Shown here: piece after piece, positions 26,701 through 41,700 of the stretch
Numbering within the stretch: the first letter of the stretch is position 1
How the letters are laid out: every line of letters begins with the position of its first letter
Assembly: GCF_963678635.1 (NCBI RefSeq)
Contig: NC_087064.1
Span: forward strand, 77,914,512-77,974,511
Direction: 5' to 3'
From: Symsagittifera roscoffensis
Taxonomy: Eukaryota > Xenacoelomorpha > Acoela > Convolutidae
DNA length: 60,000 bases
The notes under the pieces: model-generated
The model's database searches: none
Told to the model about the DNA's origin: nothing
The model's input: only the letters and a program-made list of their open reading frames with translations
Position numbers and translations under genes: made by a program

Positions 26701-29700
26701 TCAAACACCCCCTGACGGATGTACGACTGATTGAGGAGAGGCTGGACTGTGTGTCTGTACTGGTTGGCAACAGTGACTTGAGGAGGCAGCTGCATGACCA
26801 TTTGCTCCGCCGCATCCCAGACGTCCAGAGGATATCTGCTCGGTTCCAGAAAAACAAAGCCAGTCTCAAGGATGTTTACAAGGTAAATTGGATAATATTA
26901 AATTTCAACTTTACTCCAATGTTCTTTGGAGTCTCTACGTGCGAGCGTAGCCTAATATTTTACTGTTGAGCAATTTTTTACTTTGTCTAAAATTAGAATT
27001 TTTGGTTGAAATCCGAGTTCACTGAATACGTAACTTATGAGGTTAGTTGCAAGTTGCTATTGAAAACGGGTTTACTTTGCCATTTTTGCTAAATATTTAC
27101 TAGTGTGGCTCAGTTTGTAAAGCAAATTTTTCTGAAAAATGGTCAAAGCCAATTTTCATATTCAGATCATTCTTTTCCGCTTCAAATTTTTGCTTTTGTA
27201 GTTTTCCCCATTTAGCAGTATATAAAATGTATTCATCTCTTTTAAAGCTATTCCTAGAATGGGGAAAACTAAAATGTGCGTTTTTACCAAAATGCGCTCG
27301 TTGATCATATGTAGCTTTAAGGCTATCTATTTTCAAAAAACATTTCAGTTTTTTTCTATTTCCTTGCGTTCATTGACTCTTTTCCAACGGTTTGTTGGCT
27401 ATATTTTATCATTATACTTGCGAGAGCTTTTCTGACAAGAAATTTAACTTGCTTTATTATTGAGCCTTAACAACTTCCAGGTTTCTTATCACTGGGCCTG
27501 GAGGTAACCCGGTCGCGTTGCAACATAAAGTCTCGAGTATGAGTCCCGGCAGGACCTTATTATTTTTTAAAGTATGATTTACAAGAATTGTCGGACTTTC
27601 GTTCGTCTGCCCAAATTTTTTTGGATTAGGTGCCAAATCACGGATTGTTTTTGTGCTGGAAGCATGAATTATGGTAGTTGCAAGTGTTGTTCTTTGTAGT
27701 TTCAGGGGGACTTAAAACTTTTGGAAGTTCTTAAAAAAAAATTTTTTCGGCTCAACTGGTTTCTGCTTAAATATAGTCGGCTTTAAATCTAGTATATGAT
27801 TTTTTCACCGTTTTGTAAAACTTTTTGACTTTTCTCTAAAATTACCCTCTCAAACCTGAGAATTTGGGTTGAAAGAAGCGAACGGGTCATGGGAGTCTCC
27901 TTTTTACAATCGAATACGCCCAATTTTTGTAACAAAAAAAATATGGCCCTGGGAAAAGTCAATTTTTGGTTTTTTGTAACCGTTTTTTGAAAATGTTTGA
28001 CTTCTCTCGAATCTGAGTTTTTCGGTTCAAATTGATATAATCCTGTGTGAATATATTCTGCATAAGTGGGTACACCTAATTTTTTCACAAAAGCTAAGAT
28101 TTTTGTTTTTCGGAACTTCTACTATCCTGCCAAATCTGATATGAACGGTTTAATCGATCAAAATAGCTGGTTTGGAAAAGCATCCCTGCATAAGTGGTTA
28201 CTCTTGATGTTTTTTGAGAATGCCCATTCTCAGATTAAAGGTGCAATCGAAAAATAGACTGTAAGCTTTTTTGCTACATAAGGCATTACGCCCTATTTTC
28301 TGCAGTAAAAAATTACAGCCTGCGGAAAAGTCAAATTGTTTATTTTTGTGACAGTTGTTTGGAAAGTTATTGATTTCGCTCAAAAACTACCATATCAAAT
28401 CTGAGATGAAGAGTTCAATCTAAAGAACAGGATATCAAAAGTTTTCCTGCAAAAGGCCCTCTTTTAAAGCTATTCCTAGAATGGGGAAAACTAAAATGTG
28501 CGTTTTTACCAAAATGCGCTCGTTGATCATATGTAGCTTTAAGGCTATCTATTTTCAAAAAACATTTCAGTTTTTTTCTATTTCCTTGCGTTCATTGACT
28601 CTTTTCCAACGGTTTGTTGGCTATATTTTATCATTATACTTGCGAGAGCTTTTCTGACAAGAAATTTAACTTGCTTTATTATTGAGCCTTAACAACTTCC
28701 AGGTTTCTTATCACTGGGCCTGGAGGTAACCCGGTCGCGTTGCAACATAAAGTCTCGAGTATGAGTCCCGGCAGGACCTTATTATTTTTTAAAGTATGAT
28801 TTACAAGAATTGTCGGACTTTCGTTCGTCTGCCCAAATTTTTTTGAATTAGGTGCCAAATCACGGATTGTTTTTGTGCTGGAAGCATGAATTATGGTAGT
28901 TGCAAGTGTTGTTCTTTGTAGTTTCAGGGGGACTTAAAACTTTTGGAAGTTCTTATAAAAAAAATTTTTTCGGCTCAACTGGTTTCTGCTTAAATATAGT
29001 CGGCTTTAAATCTAGTATATGATTTTTTCACCGTTTTGTAAAACTTTTTGACTTTTCTCTAAAATTACCCTCTCAAACCTGAGAATTTGGGTTGAAAGAA
29101 GCGAACGGGTCATGGGAGTCTCCTTTTTACAATCGAATACGCCCAATTTTTGTAACAAAAAAAATATGGCCCTGGGAAAAGTCAATTTTTGGTTTTTTGT
29201 AACCGTTTTTTGAAAATGTTTGACTTCTCTCGAATCTGAGTTTTTCGGTTCAAATTGATATAATCCTGTGTGAATATATTCTGCATAAGTGGGTACACCT
29301 AATTTTTTCACAAAAGCTAAGATTTTTGTTTTTCGGAACTTCTACTATCCTGCCAAGACTGATATGAACGGTTTAATCGATCAAAATAGCTGGTTTGGAA
29401 AAGCATCCCTGCATAAGTGGTTACTCTTGATGTTTTTTGAGAATGCCCATTCTCAGATTAAAGGTGCAATCGAAAAATAGACTGTAAGCTTTTTTGCTAC
29501 ATAAGGCATTACGCCCTATTTTCTGCAGTAAAAAATTACAGCCTGCGGAAAAGTCAAATTGTTTATTTTTGTGACAGTTGTTTGGAAAGTTATTGATTTC
29601 GCTCAAAAACTATCATATCAAATCTGAGATGAAGAGTTCAATCTAAAGAACTGGATATCAAAAGTTTTCCTGCAAAAGGCCCTCTTCCTTGGCTTACGAA

Positions 29701-32700
29701 AAAAAAAGTTTTGTCTTTGAGAAAAGTGCTTTTTCTGATATTTTCACCATTTTTGCAAACTTTTTCTCTCTTCTCCAAAACTACCCTGCCAAATCATAGA
29801 GTAAGCGAAAAATAGTCCTGGCGTAGATTGCTCCGCGGCTATGAGTTTAATCGAAAAACCTGTTTTGAAAAACTTTTCTGCAGAAGCGTTGACTCCTCAC
29901 TTTTTTTGTAGAAAAAATGATGTCCTTGCGAAATCTCCATTTTCTCAAAATTTTCCATTCTTCTGACTTATTTTTATTGGAGAAACGATTAAGCTTATAG
30001 ATACAGCCCAATTTTTGAAGTTTTGAGTTAACCTGTTTTTTTTCCGCATCGGTTTAACAATTTCGAAAATATCGAACAGGTACCTCCAGCTTTAGATTGG
30101 CCCCTAGTTTCTTTTCATCGGAATATACCAAAAATTCGGTTCACCTTTTTTCAGAGTTTTTCATTTTTTTCGACGTCTTGTTTATTATGTTTTTGTTGCA
30201 AGTGGTGCGGAGTGATTGTTGCAAGCGGTTTTATCGCAAGTGGCGGGAAGCGCGGCTACGCCTCTGTGTGTAATTATTGGTGCAGTTAATACAATTAATT
30301 GGAATTCACAGGAGTTTTCAGTTCTTTTTAAAATACTTCTCGAGCAATTTTTTCGTCAATCATTCTTTCATGTTGATTTTCTTTCTCTTTGATTTATCTT
30401 GCTCAGAAGGATAACCATTTTAACTAATAGAATGGAATTCAGTGCGAAGTGATTTTAAGTGTTAAAGAACGAAGTAGTTTTTTTGATATAGAATGTGATG
30501 AAATTTTTTTTGTTTTTCTTTTCAGGAAAATTCCTAAAATTTGTGCACGCTCAAGTTTGATTTTTCACGGTTTGACTCCTAGTTTTTTGAATGACTTCTA
30601 GGTTAAACAAGAGACTCACGTTTTTTTTTTTGGAATGAGAAATAGATCGATCAAAATTTCTCTAAATTATAAACAGTTCTTGAAATGCAAATAGTGTTAA
30701 CGCGATAGAATTGTTTCTTCGAAAATTGTTTCTTCGAATGCTTCCAGCTGTCTTTTGTCAATGTTTTTGTAAGTTTTATTATTTTTGCCCATGATTTTGA
30801 GAGTTTTTGAGCTTCAAAGTTTAATTTCAACTGTGTTTGTGCTTGTTCTTGAGAGATTTGTTGGTTGCAATGAACATAGTGATGTCACTTATACAGGTCG
30901 TAATCAATTTATTTTCGGTTTTTTTTCAGGAAAAAATCTTGAAACTTGTAGCGCTCATATTTGTTTTTGCTTTGACTTTTGATTTCTTACTATGTTCTGT
31001 TCATTCCACTTTCCAATAAGTTAAAACTCCAATTACAAACAGCAAACAATTTTTGTTCTTGAAATTTTTTAAGTTCTTTCTCAGTCTTAATTTGTCTTGG
31101 TTCCTGTAATGTGATATAAAAGATGCGTGGCGATATGTTTGTCTGATTTTTCATTTTTCTCTGGGATTTGAATTTTTTGTCGTCGTCTCCAGTGAACCTA
31201 AATGTTTTGCAGCCAGCTTAAAATGTTGGTTGGAGCCAAAGAACTCGATGCTTGTTTAAACTTTTCCAGTAATTTTTTTGCTAATAAGTAAGAAAAAATG
31301 GGCAGTGTTGTAAATATCCGCTTGCAGCAACGTTTGGTTGAAGCAACCGGTTATATGTTAAATGTGCTTACTCTTGCGCTAAGCAAGGATCTGGACTCCT
31401 CGAGGTACTTTGGTTCTTATTGTATTCAATTTTGTAAGTATATCATGCTCACTTAGCATGGAGGTAACGAATCTTAGTTGCCGCGTCTAAGAATTGTTTA
31501 TTTTTGCTGTAAACATTTTAAATTTAGTTGCTTTTAGTGCTTTAGCATTTAAAAAGTCCGACCGAATCGAAATTTGCTTTTTACTTGATTTGTTAAAATA
31601 TTTTTTTTGTTTTTTTTCGGCTTAATCGTTCGGTAATTTTATATCGACTTTGTGACCTCTTATTGCGTCGTTTGATGACTGAAAAAAGTTTTTGTGTGCA
31701 TGTGTGTCCTGAGGTGAAGGTGACTCAATTAAAAAAAACTTAAGAACTTTTTTTGGCATGAAGGGTTTCTGCTGAGATAATATCGGTTTTGTTGCAGAAA
31801 TTTTGGCCAAAACATGGTCTTTTTAGTGCTTTCGGAGAGCGCGAAAAAATCAATTTAGCCAACCTAAAAAAAGGTCGACAAAATTTTCCAATTTTTTTGA
31901 AAATCCCCCTTGTCAAAATCCTAGATCCGCTCCTGGTGCTGTTGCTTGAAACACATGATTTGCGTGGCCGTCATGTTTTCACCGCATTGCTTTTGTTATT
32001 GAATTCCTGAATTTGAGTCATATGATCAGCAGTAGCAAACAATATCATTCGTAAGATAATGACGAATAGAAAAATGTATGGCAGATGTTTTTTCATTAGG
32101 TCAACTATTTCATCCGAATCTAGTGAGCCCGGTTGAAGCCACACGAATATGTAATACGGCAAGTTCCAAGCAGTTGTTTGAAACTCCGCATGACTTTATA
32201 TTTTAAGAGTGTGTTCTTTTATTCTCTTGTCACCGTTAAACAAAAGTTCGATCAGAAATTGAACACTATTGCTACAGACGCGAATCTATCATCTATTCAC
32301 GCGAGCTATCCGCATCTCATCAGTTTCAACTTTTGGACAGCGCCTGGTGATATTTCTGGTTGGCAGCTGTTTACACTAGCTATCAGCGTAGTGTATTACT
32401 ACGAACCTTCTTGTTTTTCTAACCTAACTCGCAAATAAAAGTGTTCATTAAAATGTTCTCTTATATAGAAATTTCACTGTAGCATTGGAAATTGCATAGC
32501 ATCTGTTCTCTGCTTTTTTGTGGCTTATTCTTTGCATCAATTAAGCGTCCGTGACTGAGTTGTTCGTGAGTGAGATTCATTATCTCTAGGTCGCATGTTC
32601 GAATTCGAGACATCCGAATTTTTTAATGCGAGGGTTATTTCTACTTTTTTATTGCACTTTTAGAGCTCTACTTTATATAGTGAACTTTTTGCTAGAAATA

Positions 32701-35700
32701 AAGAAGTTTTTGAGACTCCTGAATCATTAAGTTATGGAGATATGGACGTTTTTATGATTAGGTAAAAGTTTCTGAGAGTAATTTCAATAGTCATTTTGTA
32801 GGATTTTGAATAAAATTATCTGCAACTTGATGACCGCTCGTGGTTGCAATCAATGGCTAACTTTTGAAATGCTCGTCAGTTTTTATTTTTCGAGCAACAT
32901 ATATTTTTAAAAATTATCAGAATTCAACATTTTTTATATGAGCGCTCTTAGAAAAAGGAAAAATTGTGTTCCTTTCATCTTAGGAAGCACAGATTTGGAT
33001 AGGTATGTTTGTAGTTTGTGATAAAAAATGTTTTGCAGTTGTGTTGTGCGTGTTATATCTGGAAAAAAATAGGAAAAAAAACTTAAGTTATTTTTGAAAA
33101 AAAAAGAGACAAAAAGTTCTTTTTGGCTTGGAATTCAATAAAATTTAAGGGTAGGCATTGAGTGGACACCTAAATGTGCATTTAGCTTGTCCTCTCTATG
33201 TTGCTTATCTTTTGATTATAATTGAAGATAATGAAAAAAAAATCGATTTAATTCAGTGTAAATTGTTTTGATGTATCTTATTATGTATACTGGAGAAATA
33301 AATTCTTCTTCTTCGTTGCGCTCAAGTTTGTTGCATTTTTAATTCGATTGATATTAATTATTTTTATCGAAATGGGTGAAATATGCCCGTGAGGGCTGTT
33401 TGCCGTAAAGCATTTTGAATGATTTTTTGTTTTTTTTTGTTTTGGTGAAAATGCGTCGAAAATGTGTATTTTAGCCACGTAATGTTCCAGCAAACATACA
33501 CTCAACGAAATAAATTGACCCAAGCTATTTCCGAGTTTTTGACGATTAGACAAACCCATTTCGTGACAGACTCAGAAGTTGATAAAGTTTTACGATTAGT
33601 GATCAAATTTTGAGAAATGGATTTAATTGATAAAACTTTTGGCACTGCAAAATCGCATGCTAACTTTGCTTTTATCTAAAAAGAGACTACTTGCTGTTGG
33701 ATTTTAGGTGTATCAAGGAATTGAAGTGCTTCCCAATCTAATTTCGACGATTGAGAGCAGCCAATTGCAGGAGGGTTCGAATGCGTCAGCCTTCAACGAG
33801 AAGTTCTTCCAGCCTCTGAGGGACGTCGCGTTGGATCTAGGTACAAATTCCTCTCTCCCTTTCGCTCCCATCCCTATCTCTCTCTCTCTCTCTCCTCTCT
33901 CTTTCTCCCCTCTCTCTTTCTCTCTCTCGATTGTAGAAGGATGGAGAAGAAAAGCTGCTGGTCTGAAACGTTTATTCTTTTGACTGAATCTTAGTCCGTA
34001 TTTTATCTGTTTCTCATGATTAATTTTCGAAAAACAATCAAAAATAGCAAAAAGTATACATTACTTTCATCAATTCCATTATTATATAGAAGGCTCGAGA
34101 CAAATGTATTTGATCTAAACTGAATTTAAAGATAATGCCTCAGCTTCTATGAAATTTGTCTCGCTCAATGTTGACGAGAGGATATTGTCAGACCCTGAAT
34201 CAATAGTTATTGCAATCAATGATTACTTGGATCATTAGGCATTAAGTTTGTAATAATGTGGAATATGTGAAAACGATGGTTAAAATTCATATCGCAGGTG
34301 AATATGTGAATCTATCTAACTTCTGATTTTTGTCTTCTTTTTCGTCCCACCAGGCCCAAACTTTTTCTAATTTTATCTCACTTTGTCGCCCAATGTCACT
34401 CTTGAGTACGGCAGTAAAATAGTTGGAAAGATTAGGCTTTCTCATTGTACTTTTATCTGGAAACGTTTGCGAGGGTTGGTGCATCAGTAGGACTGTCTGA
34501 AGGGTAAGATTAGTTTTTGATAAAAACGTAAAATATGCTTTCAAACAACTTTTCCGAGGAAGTGCTTTGGAGTTCGTTCTATGCCACTGTCTATATTTCT
34601 GTTTTTCGCTTTAACATGATATGTGATAAATGAGTTTTTCAAGTCGTTTCGACGAAAATGGTTGAACTCTTTTAGGTCGGTATTTCGACGCTAGTTTTTT
34701 TCGCTCTTTGTAAATGGCTTAATTTTTTTGTCTTCTATTTGGAGAGGAGATGTTGCTTTTCAACTATCGTGTTAAAAAGAAAAACTGTGATCTGGCGAAA
34801 GAACGCCATAGTTATTTTAAAAGAAGGTTCTGCAATCTAACGAGGGCTTTAGACTTTTGGTTATTAGTTTTTTTTAAATTTATTCATTATATTTTGCTGA
34901 AGACAAATTGGAAACAGCTGAAAAGGGAATGTTGCTCCAGACCGATTTTAAAAAGTGATTGAAATTTCAGCTTTCTCTGGGTCACATAAAGTTTATCATC
35001 ATCTAGGTAGATTGTCTAGGTAGAGCGTCGATCACTTTTCAAGAACTTGTGAAATATTTCAAAACGGCCCGCTTTGAAAATTTCTTCAGGTGTTTGCTGT
35101 TCCTTAATTAAGGCATACGCCAGCTTCGTTTCCGTTTTTAATCTATACTACGCATGTTAGCATCGCTTTGGCTCTAAATATAAATCATATTTCGAAGAGC
35201 TTCAATTTTGATTAGATTGGATTTGCAAGGGTAAAGGTGTTCCCCAGGTGGTGTGTTATCCTCGGTCCTTTATAACCTGTATATGTCTCAAATGCCAATA
35301 CCTGAGAATAATAATGTCAAAATAACAGCACATGCATGCGATATTGCCATAACAGTACCAGGTACCAACATCAGAAACTTAACCCAGACCATTAATCCGT
35401 TGTTAGAAAACTTCATCACCTGGCTTACGAGCAGAAATCTTTAACTCTCAGAAGATAAAGCTACAACATCTATCTTTTCAACTTGGACAAATGAGTTCAA
35501 CCTAAAAGCAAATGTCATGGTAGATGGCACCCAGCTACCTGCCACCCGAAACCCAAAAATTCTGGGCGTTACATTCGACAACCAAGTTAATTCAACGAAC
35601 ACTAATAAAGTCTGTGAAAAGCCTTAAAAAAAGAAATAACGTTCTGAAAAAACTTGACGGCAATACTTGGTTTTACTCCAAAGAAACAAGCACTAATTTT

Positions 35701-38700
35701 TACAAGGCAATTGGCAGGAGTGTACTGAACTATGCATCACCCATTTGGACCCCCACATTGAGCTACACAAACTGGCAAAATCTGCAAGTTAAGCAAAACA
35801 ATGCAACAGGAACAATCATTGGTTGCGTAAAAATGAGTGACATCACGCATTTACTCGACGAAACAAAAGTACTTCTGTTCAGAAAACATTATGAAATGCT
35901 CTCCAAACAGTTTCTGCTTGGATGTTATCAAGACCACAGAGCAGATCTCCATACTTTAAGTTATAAAGGGTATAACCGCAACAGCAGGTCCACCCTCGGA
36001 CATCAGTTAACGTTGAACCCGTAATTGAACACCTCTTAGGAACAACCATGAGAGCATCTCTTAGCTTGAATATGTTTGTGGGATCAAAAACTTTTTCATA
36101 CCACAGAAGTACAAAGTTTCCTTAACGAGAAATCTAGGCTACTTGGCAGAATTCCACCAATAATATCAGCTAAAGAAAACAAACTTGAGCAGAAAACCAG
36201 ATTCACGCTAGCACAACTTAGGTCGGGTTATTCAACTCACCTTAATAGTTATCACCATAGATTAAATAACAATAAACCTGACTTCTGCCCAAATTGCTGT
36301 ATAGGACCGCACACTGCTGACCATCTGTTTAATTGCCGAGTACACCTTACCGCACTTACCATCGGCAGCCTATGGGAGAATCCTGAAGGAGCGGCCAGAC
36401 ATCTGCAGCTTATCACATAACCTCACGTTACGGAAGTTTATCGGTTCTCTCCTCAACTAAAATTTGCCGGCTTGAACCGGGCATGGAGTTTTACTCGGTT
36501 CTCCGCACGCCGAAAAACTTGGCCCTTAGAACGGGTATCATTAACGACCACCAAACCTCCCTCTTGAGTGTGCTATACAGAGAGGAGGCGCCGACACCAT
36601 CGCAAAGACGCTATTTCTGGGAAAGGTGGTGTCCCTTCTTCGTCGGTTTGCCGCTAGAGACCCTGGTGGAACTATACAAGACGACCAACGGAAAATCCCT
36701 AACTCTTTCGCTATCTAACAAACAATATGCAATTCTGATGTAATTTACGTTGGTGCTAGGGATTTTAGCAGACCAGTTTTTTAGCAGACATATCTTTTAG
36801 CAGACTCAGTGCGATCAGAAAATCAGAAAGCTAACTTCAAACGCGGCGTTGGTAATTAGCGACCGCTTGCTCCGCTGCGCTTTCATTCGGTATGAGTGTT
36901 ATCGTTCGCGTAAACCTTTGTTTTGCCGCTAATTTAGACTGTTGTGTTTTTGAAGTTGATAGTTTTGTTGACAAATTGTGAAATAATCGTCCTAATTGGG
37001 CAAGCTTGACCCAAGTCTGAGCGTCTTCGTGAGTCTGTCAATAAATTATGCATCAGTTTTTTTTACGTTGGTCTGCTAAAATACTCCTTTTCTCTTTTTA
37101 CGCTAAAAGATTGGTCTGCTAAACGACCGGTCCCCATTTAGTTATTCTGAGGCAACCCATTTAGATTGGTCTGCTAAACGACCGGTCCCCATTTAGTTAT
37201 TCTGAGGCAAAAAAATTCGGGTTAAAGATATGGCGGTTTGTAGACATGGCGGTTTCTTGATTATCCGCCGTTTCGCCTGTCGCGCAAATACGACTGTTTA
37301 AATTGACAATGATCCTCGCTTTGTATGGCACATGATCGCGACTAATCCCTAATCAGGAAGTATGCAATAGATAATTATCTGATGTCCCCGGTATTGCACA
37401 GTATCACGGCAAACAATTAATTTCTATTTTCGAGGTTGATCGCTTGCCTATAGTCAAGCTGCAAAGAGTGTCTAGGACAGCCTACTAGTTTTCAGCTCTG
37501 GATGTTAAAGTTGGCCAATCAGTTTGAAAAGTTAATGCCGCCTAGTCAGATCACATTGAGAACAGATTCTTTTTGTTGCTGTTAGTTGGAGTGAAGAGGG
37601 AAGTTGGCGACCAACTGTAAAGACAGCGATGAATGACAGCTTAGTATTGAACTGAAGTTAAGTCAGTACGCAGTCGGGTGAAGTAAACGTGAATCTGAAG
37701 TAAGGGATGTTCGTTCTTCACCACTAGCGATTTACACGTTCATTCAGCAAATATTTGATAATTATTGAAAGAAACTGGAAAACATTTCTAAATTCCCAAC
37801 TGTAATCGTAACAGAATTGAATAGCATGGAATGTCTTTTTTATACATGAAAGTAGCTCCACTGTGAACCACCGTAGAAGTAGGTTGGAACTGAAAGGCCT
37901 TTACCGGAACGAAAGTTAGGAAGAAAAATAGCTGTCCCAATGAAAGATAGACACTTGAAATGAGATAACCAAACAGGTGCAAGCTGTGGGATTCGGCGGA
38001 GAGTCAAAATGACCACTTACAATAAAATCAACTATCCTTCTGAAAGTGCAGAGTGGTTTGTGGGCCTTAGGTAAGTTTGTGGAGATGGTGCCCAAAGTGG
38101 TGCACTTGGAAAAGGTGAACGAGGGCGTGTTCATGATCAACCCCCACTTCATGGAACACCTGAAGGACACTCACGAGGAGATGGAGGCCATGAAGGGGCA
38201 AATGAGGGAGGCGCTTTGCCAGGTGGGCAGAAAGATAGACAGGGAGCCGGACAAGGGCGTGAAGTTGGAGAACCACCCAAACCACGGATACTGTTTCAAG
38301 GTACCAGTACTATTGCTCAAATACACTATTAGTCACTGGTCGCTGATCATTTGACATTACCATTTTAGGAAAAAGACAATTTAGGAACCAGTTACATACA
38401 TTAGGAAAAAGCCCTTTTTTGACATTTTGACCGTTGTTGTGAAATTTTTTGTTTTTTTTTTCTCATAAATTAACCTGACCAGTCTGAGATTAAGGTTTCA
38501 ATCAAAACAACCTGTTTTAGTAGTTCCTTTGTTTTTTTTGCTACGCGCTAGTTGTCTTGAAAAAAAAAGAGTTTTGGCCAGAGCAGACGTCTAAATTTTG
38601 GCTTTTTGGATTGAACTTTTTCCTTTCCTCAATCGCAAAAATGAGTGTTAGAAACTCACTCACTGTGCCCTTATTTTGTATGAAAAGTTAAAAAAGGAAA

Positions 38701-41700
38701 AGTTGTAGAAAAATGTCCATTTGGAACGTTTGACTACTTTTTGTAAACTTTTGGAAATTTTTCTCCGGGGGCGGATATAGGATTTTGTAGAGGGGGATTT
38801 TCAAAAAATCTGATTTTTTTTAGGTTGAATTATAAAGACCCCCTTTCCCAAATTTTCTGCGCAACGGGCAAATTTAAAAAAAAAAACAGGCCAAAAAAGC
38901 GTTTTTAAGGCCTTTTCTGACAGTTTTTACCAAAAAATTTTCTTCGCGCTTCCTAATCAAAGTTACTATATATTAGCGTCGAATGCGCCTTTAGAAAAAT
39001 TTTAGGTTCTGTCAGCCAAAAACGGATTTCATAAAATAATACCTCAGGGGGATTCTTTGGGTTTCAGTGGGTCGAATGCTTGAGTGGGGCATCTGCCGTC
39101 CTCCTTATCCGCCCTGACAAATCTGAGTTTCAGGGTTTAATCGAAAGAAAATGTTTTGTGAATCACCTCTGTGAAAGAGGTGTCGGTCGCCCTAATTAAT
39201 TGACGAAAAACAGAAAAACACTCAATCGCCTTAGAACATGTACAAAGCCTTAGAAAGTGTACGTAAATAGTTGCGAAGCCAGCGAGGAGCCCATCTTGGC
39301 TCACACTCTTTCCTGGTTTTAATTTAGGATTTTCACATGAAAATATTTAAATTTTGTTACGAAAGTAGTTTGATTTACAATATCTAATATACAACACTCA
39401 TTTATTTTTTAGAGGAGCCAAGCGCAATAGACCTTATTTTGAATGACTGTTGTTGTTGTGTTTGTTGTCGTTTTGTTGTTGCAACAGGTTCATCCGAGCC
39501 AGGGAAGTTGAGTTTTTCGGACAATTAAAAAGATGCAGCGCAGTTTGCTTGGGGGCACTTAGGAGCGACGTTCGGCTCTATTCGATTTAAAATGGTGTTG
39601 AGGTAGGGGCTGTAGCCGGATCTTATTTGTGCCAGGATGTGCATAGCTGAGTGGAGGGGGTGTGTTAGTTCTGTCTTAGAGATTTCTGGAGTCTTAGTGG
39701 GAAAACTTGGTGGAGGGCTTTAGCTGTGACTTTTTTGGACGGGCTTCAGCTATCAGCTCTACGAATATGAAAGTGCTTAGAAGCGTTTTAAAATTCTGAT
39801 GTACAAAAATACTAAGCTAGTAAAAATCGTTTATTGAGTTGGATGCGTTTGCCCACCAAGTTCTGTTGGAATTCCTCCTCGGTATAATCATTCCTCTTCT
39901 ATAATTTTTGGAAGTAGTTTTTTGTGGTGGCAGCTGTTGAGATTGGTAAAAATAAATGCAATAGGCATGACGTCAAATAAGTTTTGAGCGTTAATCGAAA
40001 TGCGGGCAGCTTTTGGCGATTTTCGACAGAGATTTTTGCTCTCTGATGTGGTCAATGGGGCTCTTCTTAGTGCAACCGATCACTCTCCGAAGAGCTGCAT
40101 TTTGCACTACTTGCAGGTTACTAATGGAGATATCACTAGCCGCGTGCACTCAGGCCGAAGAGCCGTAGCCAAGAACTGGGTTTGTTGAACTTTTATAAGT
40201 TACAATGATTCTCATTCGGTTAACTCCAGTTTGTGCCCGACCTTGCCTTTAGGACCGCTATCCTGCACATGGCTTTACTTGCAGTTTGCCTGCTGTGTTC
40301 GGTAAAGTTAAGTGCTGCCTGGAAATAGACAGCGAGATTTCTAGGGTGTTTTTCCGTTGTTAAAAGTTGGTTGTGTAAAGTTTGGTGGGGCCCACTACTG
40401 CTTCCAGCGGTGCCGCCCTCAAGTGCTGGATTTTTCGAAGAGTGGTTTTAATCTGACGGTCACATCTGTAGTGGGGGCTTGTTTCGGGACCACTGTGACT
40501 CGGTATCTGCTGTACTATTAAGACACCATGTGTTCTGGGGACAGCATTTTGCGCTCCCTCAATCTTCCACTTAAATCATCGCGAATAACATACTTGTTTC
40601 GAACTCGCTAAGTTTCGGTAATTTAATTTCTTTCAAAGTGAAGTTGCTCTGTTCATAGTTTCTTTTTGATAGTTTGTATTGACCGTTCCACTAACTTACG
40701 CTGTCTGTGGCCGCCGGCTGATGCAAAAATATGTTCGACACTTTTCTGGTAACAGAATTGCGCTACTGATTCACTTTTGAACTCTGAACTCGTATCTGTT
40801 CTTGTGATTGGTGGAATCCAGTATATCCTTATATAAGACCGAAGAAACCTCCTTAGTTTTTGTTGATTATGAGAAGCGATTGATCGCAATTAAGAGATGT
40901 ATTTCTTTTCTCGTTTTTAATTTCTTATTGAAACAATGACAGTCCTGGCACTCTCGACACGTTTCTACAATTTGGCGATTGACGAGCGGCCGCCAGATCT
41001 ACTGGAGACGTCAATTATAGCCTCTTATCCTGTGTAATATCAATGAAAACGTGCCAGAATTGCCGTTCTTAGCTGCTCCGGGTTCTTAACTTGTTGTTCA
41101 CAATGACACAGTCGCTCACCGCCGCTGCGTTTGTCAGGTTCGCCAGTGACTCGCACGACTAGTGATTGACTATTGGCATCTCGCTGTTGATGGCATACAC
41201 CCCGTCATTTGTAGCTGCCTTTCAATCACTTATGTTACCAGCGCTGTTGATCGCTGTGCCACGGAACGGTTTCGAGCTGTTCCGATTTCTGATACACTTG
41301 ATGCACTTATCTGATACACTTATTCAAAGTTCTCGACTGAGATTGACGTTGACTTAACATTTTTCTACAATTTCTCGATTGCAAAACATAAGCTTAAGAA
41401 TTTTTGACAAAATTTAATTGTTTTTTATTCGGAGGTGTTTTCGTATATAGGTTGGATTGCGAGTTAGAGTTGTCCGTTGCATCATGTAAGAGTATATACA
41501 CTGAATTCGGTTTGAACTCAGACGCTCAGATGGACCTCTAATTTGTATGTCGTGATCCGATTGACTGGACTCAAACCTTGCGTCACCCTCTCATGGCAAT
41601 ATCTTTCGTCGATTGCTGGAATTTGTTTTGCTGTCACGTTTGATAGTCATTTTACACGTTTCCCCTAGAATGTGGCCATGAGCTGTGATTGGCTGATTCA

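Larger units (their letters stand above)
27237..29681 (+). repeat. 1.22-kb tandem duplication (intron 6)
   Basis: Unit 1 is 27237-28458 and unit 2 is 28459-29681. I counted about five differences (for example TTGGATTAGG / TTGAATTAGG near 27621 and 28843), so the two are nearly identical. Each unit carries a family A right end (27311-27408, 28533-28630), a type 2 tRNA-like SINE head (27491-27560, 28713-28782) and several degenerate roughly 190-bp monomers with words like CAAATCTGAGAT. The unit break falls at CTCTTTTAAAGC. Confidence 0.92.

Noticed and set aside
27789-29606. Identical frame pairs (99, 63 and 61 codons) appearing twice
   Set aside because: They are products of the 1.22-kb tandem duplication of satellite-like DNA, not a gene family.
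36483-36743. 86-codon frame as a host gene
   Set aside because: It lies directly behind a LINE 3' end and has no recognisable domain or splice context.
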